DNA from: Chitinophagaceae bacterium UBA4407
GTDB lineage: Bacteria; Bacteroidota; Bacteroidia; Chitinophagales; Chitinophagaceae
DNA: 8,423 nucleotides
Assembly: GCA_002390845.1 (NCBI GenBank)
Contig: DGQT01000120.1
Span: forward strand, 1 to 8,423
Reading direction: 5' to 3'
The notes under the pieces are model-generated. The model made no database searches, was not told the origin of the DNA, and saw only the letters and a program-made list of their open reading frames with translations. This document shows, one piece after another, positions 5,791-8,423 of the stretch; position 1 is the first letter of the stretch; each line of letters opens with the position of its first letter. The translations under genes were made by a program, and so were the position numbers.

Positions 5791-7167
5791 TCAGGGCATA
5801 AAAAAAAGAACGGTAAACCGGTTTATATTACCTGCTATAACACGGTATTTTACCGTGCCTTTATGCAACTCAATAATTCTCTTTACGATAGCAAGGCCCA
5901 GGCCAAATCCCTTTTTTTGTGCTGCGTTTGTGCCCCTGAAAAAAGCGAGAAACAGCCGGTCAATATCTTCGGCATTTATTGTTGGCCCGGTATTATCGAA
6001 ATGTATATGAACAGCATTGGCATACGCCTCCATTGTAATGGTGAGTGACTTATTATCAGAATACTTGTAGGCATTCTTTATAATGTTGCGGAATGCAGAA
6101 CGTAAAAGCGGCTCATTGCCCTGAATACAGAGGTAGGCCTCCTTTTCGGGAGTTGCAGTAAATTCAAAATTGATATTGATGTCTTCATTTGTTTTTTGTG
6201 CCGCAGCAATGGAGTCGTATATCACTTCATCAATACGAACTATGGGCCAGTTAGAGGAATAGCTGATATTTTCATATTGCGAAAGCAGCAGCAGGGAATT
6301 GGTTAGGTCAATCATTTCCTGCTGGTCTTCTTTAAGCGATTCCAGTACCTCTTTTGCTTCGGTAACTGTAAGGTTCTTTCGTAATGCCGATTCGGTTTGG
6401 GCCATCATTGTTGCCAGGGGAGTTCTTAATTCATGCGACGCGTGGTGTACAAAGTTTTTCTGTAACTGAAAGGCCTTATCAAGCCTGTCGAGCATATTAT
6501 TAAAGTTAAGGGCAATTTGTACTATCTCATTGCTTCTTGCATTGCCTTTCCCTACATTAACCCTTTGACGGAGGTTGTTTTCTGTAATGCGCCGCATTTG
6601 TACACTAAGGTTTACCAAAGGCCTTGTTACAACTATTACATAATACAGTGCAAACAAACCAATTGTAAGTATGGTACCTATGGCCACGGATATCATAATA
6701 AGCCTTAAAGAAGCAAGCCTAGCAAGGCCGTACTTATCGTAACCTGTTGCTATTACATAACCCTTATGCCCATACCTGTCCAGATATAATCCAACACTCT
6801 GTGTATCGCCCCTGAAAAACTCAGAAACTTCCAGTTCTTTTATCGTCTGCATCAGCTTAATATCAACTTTATAGTTTAGCTGCTTTGGGGCTGTAAAAAG
6901 AATATTATAAGCACTATCAAATAATACAGATTGAAACCCGATTGGAGAACCGGGTAAATAATTGGCAAGTTTAGAAATTACCGTTTTATCTGTGTCGGTA
7001 ATATTGTAATAAGTAGTGTACTCTTTATATGCCTGAGCCCATAGCCGTTTATTAAAATCCTGCTCCCTGGTATGGGCATATAAAGTATAAATGATAAAAA
7101 AAGAAGACAGCAGTATAAGAGATACTACAAGCGTAAGAATAAGTACAAACCGAATACGGACACTCAT
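5791..7167 (-). CDS. Two-component sensor histidine kinase (HAMP, HisKA, HATPase_c)
   Basis: This 458-aa inner-membrane kinase has a classical layout. TM1 lies at about 7-29, and a periplasmic sensor region of about 125 residues follows. TM2 is at about 156-180, HAMP at about 180-232, the HisKA dimerisation helix carries H245 in HHASHELRTP (241-250), and HATPase_c shows the N box NIIKNAYKYS (361-370), the G1 box DNTGP (391-395) and the G2 box GFGLGLAIVKR (420-430). All phosphotransfer and ATP-binding residues are present. It should phosphorylate the response regulator encoded immediately upstream. Its ATG overlaps the regulator's TGA as ATGA, a strong sign of translational coupling. The overall architecture resembles CusS/EnvZ-type sensors, but the periplasmic domain has no motif I can tie to a ligand. 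A terminator-like hairpin lies in its last codons. Confidence 0.95.
   Translation of the reverse strand: MSVRIRFVLILTLVVSLILLSSFFIIYTLYAHTREQDFNKRLWAQAYKEYTTYYNITDTDKTVISKLANYLPGSPIGFQSVLFDSAYNILFTAPKQLNYKVDIKLMQTIKELEVSEFFRGDTQSVGLYLDRYGHKGYVIATGYDKYGLARLASLRLIMISVAIGTILTIGLFALYYVIVVTRPLVNLSVQMRRITENNLRQRVNVGKGNARSNEIVQIALNFNNMLDRLDKAFQLQKNFVHHASHELRTPLATMMAQTESALRKNLTVTEAKEVLESLKEDQQEMIDLTNSLLLLSQYENISYSSNWPIVRIDEVIYDSIAAAQKTNEDININFEFTATPEKEAYLCIQGNEPLLRSAFRNIIKNAYKYSDNKSLTITMEAYANAVHIHFDNTGPTINAEDIDRLFLAFFRGTNAAQKKGFGLGLAIVKRIIELHKGTVKYRVIAGNINRFTVLFFMP
5800..5832 (-). terminator. Terminator-like hairpin inside the 3' end of the histidine kinase gene
   Basis: On the minus strand GGTAA (5832-5828) pairs with TTACC (5816-5812). 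The loop contains the 12-base palindrome TAAACCGGTTTA (5825-5814). After GTTC comes a run of eight T (5807-5800), and the TGA stop is six bases further. Just upstream is another perfect 7-bp stem, CACGGTA/TACCGTG (5857-5841), with a 3-base loop. It is the only candidate terminator for the operon, but it lies within the coding sequence. Confidence 0.4.
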
Positions 7168-7862
7168 GACAAGGCAGCCTCCCTTACATAATAGCCAAAA
7201 CCCGGCTTGGTATGAATAAGCTTTGTTTCAAAAGGTTTATCAATTTTATTACGCAGGAAACTAATATATACTTCAATGGTATTGGTACCGGTATCGAAAC
7301 TCAGATCCCACACCTTTTGCATGATTTCCTGCTTGGGTATTACCTTTCCTTTATTACGGCATAGCAATACAAGCAATGCAAATTCTTTAGCCGTAAGGTT
7401 AATATTTTTCCCCCCGCGTGTAACCATTTTATTATTCATATCAATCGAAAGATCGGCAACAATTATTTTATCTGTTTCAACCACTCCCGCTCTTGCCCTT
7501 TTAAGAAAAACCTTTATACGCGCAAACAGTTCATCAAAATGAAAAGGTTTTACAATATAATCATCGGCACCAAAACTAAAGGCATCAACCTTATCCTGAA
7601 TCTCACCCAATGCGGTAAGCATGATAATTGGTACTTTACCGTTTTGTTGCCGGAATTCTTTGCACAACGCAAGTCCGTTTTTATACGGAAGGTTGATATC
7701 AAGCAACACCACTGCATACTGATGCTGGTTAAACAGTTTCTCGGCAACAGCACCATCATAGGCCACATCGGCCTGATAACCCTGACGAATTAACTCTTCC
7801 TGTATTACCTGGCTAAGCTTGGGTTCGTCTTCGGCAATTAATATTCTGTAGTTGTTTTCCAT
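7164..7862 (-). CDS. OmpR/PhoB-family response regulator
   Basis: This 232-aa DNA-binding regulator is the first gene of the operon. The receiver domain (about 5-120) has the acidic pair E11-D12, the phosphoacceptor D55 in LLDINLP, T83 in MLTA and K105 in VKPF, so it is fully competent for phosphorylation. The C-terminal winged helix (about 130-228) shows LTAKEFALLVLL, VWDLSFDTGTNTIEVYISFL for the recognition-helix region, and the wing IHTKPGFGYYV. It is followed by its partner kinase with an ATGA overlap. The start MENNYRILIAEDE is well defined. Only 29 bases separate this start from the start of the divergent M14 relic, so the operon promoter probably lies partly within that relic. Target genes are unknown; the carboxypeptidase beside it is a possible former target, though adjacency is the only evidence. 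Confidence 0.96.
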   Translation of the reverse strand: MENNYRILIAEDEPKLSQVIQEELIRQGYQADVAYDGAVAEKLFNQHQYAVVLLDINLPYKNGLALCKEFRQQNGKVPIIMLTALGEIQDKVDAFSFGADDYIVKPFHFDELFARIKVFLKRARAGVVETDKIIVADLSIDMNNKMVTRGGKNINLTAKEFALLVLLCRNKGKVIPKQEIMQKVWDLSFDTGTNTIEVYISFLRNKIDKPFETKLIHTKPGFGYYVREAALS

Positions 7863-7891
7863 ATCTTCAATAAAAATTGGTAGTACAAATT

Positions 7892-8254
7892 ATGAAAAAG
7901 TTTTTATACTAAGCTCCGGTAATTATTTCTGTGCGCTGTTATACACAAATAACTGCTATCCGTTTTGAAGTATGCCAAGGCTTAAAAACCAGGTTATACA
8001 CAGAATTTATTCAGTATTATTGAAAGCTTGATGCCGTACATTAAATAAGACTCGTTAAAAACTTTAACACTACCGATGCAGGCTATTCTTTGCTGGTAGT
8101 ATTGTACTGTAAAAGTAAAAAGATTGATTTACAACAATTACACCAAATTAATAGAATAGTAATCCTGGTAAATAATGGCATTCATTCAGGTGAACCAGAT
8201 TACATAGATGCAAGTATGTTGCTGTTAAGGGATGTTATCAAAAATAGATTGTAA
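7892..8254 (+). pseudogene. Decayed M14 zinc carboxypeptidase gene, N-terminal remnant
   Basis: One frame from ATG AAA AAG at 7892 to TAA at 8252 reads like the N-terminal part of a Bacteroidota M14 metallocarboxypeptidase but is broken by in-frame stops at 7910 (TAA), 8021 (TGA) and 8042 (TAA). Recognisable pieces in order are a secretion-signal-like start, TRLYTEFIQYY (before 8021), KLDAVH, TTDAGYS (8069-8089), LHQINRIVILVNNGIHSGEP (8138-8197) and DASMLLLRDVIKNRL. The zinc-binding pair HxxE of M14 enzymes is present as H (8183) and E (8192). Normal family members run to several hundred residues. Everything after the first zinc motif, including the second zinc histidine and the catalytic glutamate, is missing, and the following 170 bases match nothing in any frame. 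No frameshift is needed up to 8251, so decay was by substitutions plus a 3' deletion or replacement. The family call is strong; loss of function follows from the stops. Confidence 0.82.
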
Positions 8255-8423
8255 ACATACCATTGGCCTATGCTTTAGAATATTATGAGTTTTTCTTTCC
8301 CGAATGCTTTCGAATTTTATGGCGGGTTTATTAAAGATGCTCTTCTTGTAATTCCGGATTATAGATAAGCAAACAGAGTGAGAGGCATTCACTTAATATA
8401 ATAAGGTATAATACTGAAAAATA
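8255..8423. other. AT-rich tail of the window, nothing recognised
   Basis: I read all six frames after the last stop of the M14 relic and found no continuation of the carboxypeptidase and no other protein signature. Frames on both strands are closed by stops within about 20-45 codons. TATAAT-like strings near 8395-8412 are expected in DNA this AT-rich. The stretch may be a promoter region for a gene beyond the window. Confidence 0.4.

Noticed and set aside
5729..6010. 93-codon plus-strand open frame antisense to the histidine kinase
   Set aside because: It overlaps the conserved HATPase_c coding region on the opposite strand and has no protein features of its own; it is a shadow frame.
7939..8002. 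Two same-strand TTATACACA sequences (7939-7947 and 7994-8002) that match the DnaA-box consensus
   Set aside because: Both fall in the reading frame of the M14 relic and encode its residues. There is no AT-rich unwinding cluster, no further boxes and no dnaA/dnaN neighbours. A relaxed match (TTATGCACA, minus strand) also occurs at 2382-2390. Chance is more likely than an origin.
8054..8100. Small inverted repeats GTTAAA-AAC-TTTAAC and ACTACC...GGTAGT
   Set aside because: They are short, lie within the decayed coding frame, lack a T tract and need internal loops; they are expected by chance in this AT-rich DNA.
7892..8254. Recoding (selenocysteine or stop readthrough) as an explanation of the stops in the M14 frame
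   Set aside because: Stops of two kinds (TAA and TGA) occur at three places, two of them TAA, and the gene is also truncated after the first zinc motif. Ordinary decay explains this better.

Overview
The window looks like chromosomal DNA from a member of the Bacteroidota, most probably the Chitinophagaceae. The reasons are a TAnnTTTG-type promoter element, the near absence of Shine-Dalgarno sequences, AT-rich intergenic DNA, and proteins of Bacteroidota type: a DUF6132 protein, a YtxJ-type bacillithiol redox protein, a small CPSHDK-type lipoprotein and an M14 carboxypeptidase relic. This placement is inference from protein style, because no rRNA is present.

Layout. Bases 1-218 (+) are the 3' end of a membrane fatty acid desaturase. 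It is followed by a strong bidirectional hairpin terminator shared with a convergent DUF4188 gene (383-850, -). Bases 1178-3439 (+) are five co-directional genes: a 40-aa lipoprotein, YtxJ, an NAD(P)-binding oxidoreductase, a TauE/SafE permease and a DUF6132 membrane protein. They are tightly spaced and plausibly form a sulfur/thiol-related transcription unit, with a good promoter ahead of the first gene and a perfect dyad ahead of the permease. Bases 3446-3674 are an inverted pair of a dispersed repeat. Then come three minus-strand blocks: a deoxynucleoside kinase (3731-4366) with its own terminator, trpS (4475-5473), and a response regulator/histidine kinase operon (7862 down to 5791) whose two genes overlap by ATGA. 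Bases 7892-8254 (+), divergent from the operon, hold a decayed and truncated M14 zinc carboxypeptidase gene with several in-frame stops. The last 170 bases show nothing recognisable.

How the genes relate. The trpS, kinase and desaturase genes are housekeeping. The two-component pair is self-contained and gives no sequence clue to its signal. The 1178-3439 cluster is the most coherent functional group: a bacillithiol-linked thioredoxin-fold protein, a nucleotide-dependent oxidoreductase, a sulfur-type anion exporter and a small two-cysteine membrane protein. That shared role is inferred from family membership and order only.

The least explained structure is a dispersed intergenic repeat with core TTGCGTCGCAC plus a CTTGTAC tail. 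Five copies or degenerate copies lie in four gene gaps, two of them forming an inverted pair. No convincing new defence, mobile or biosynthetic system is visible.
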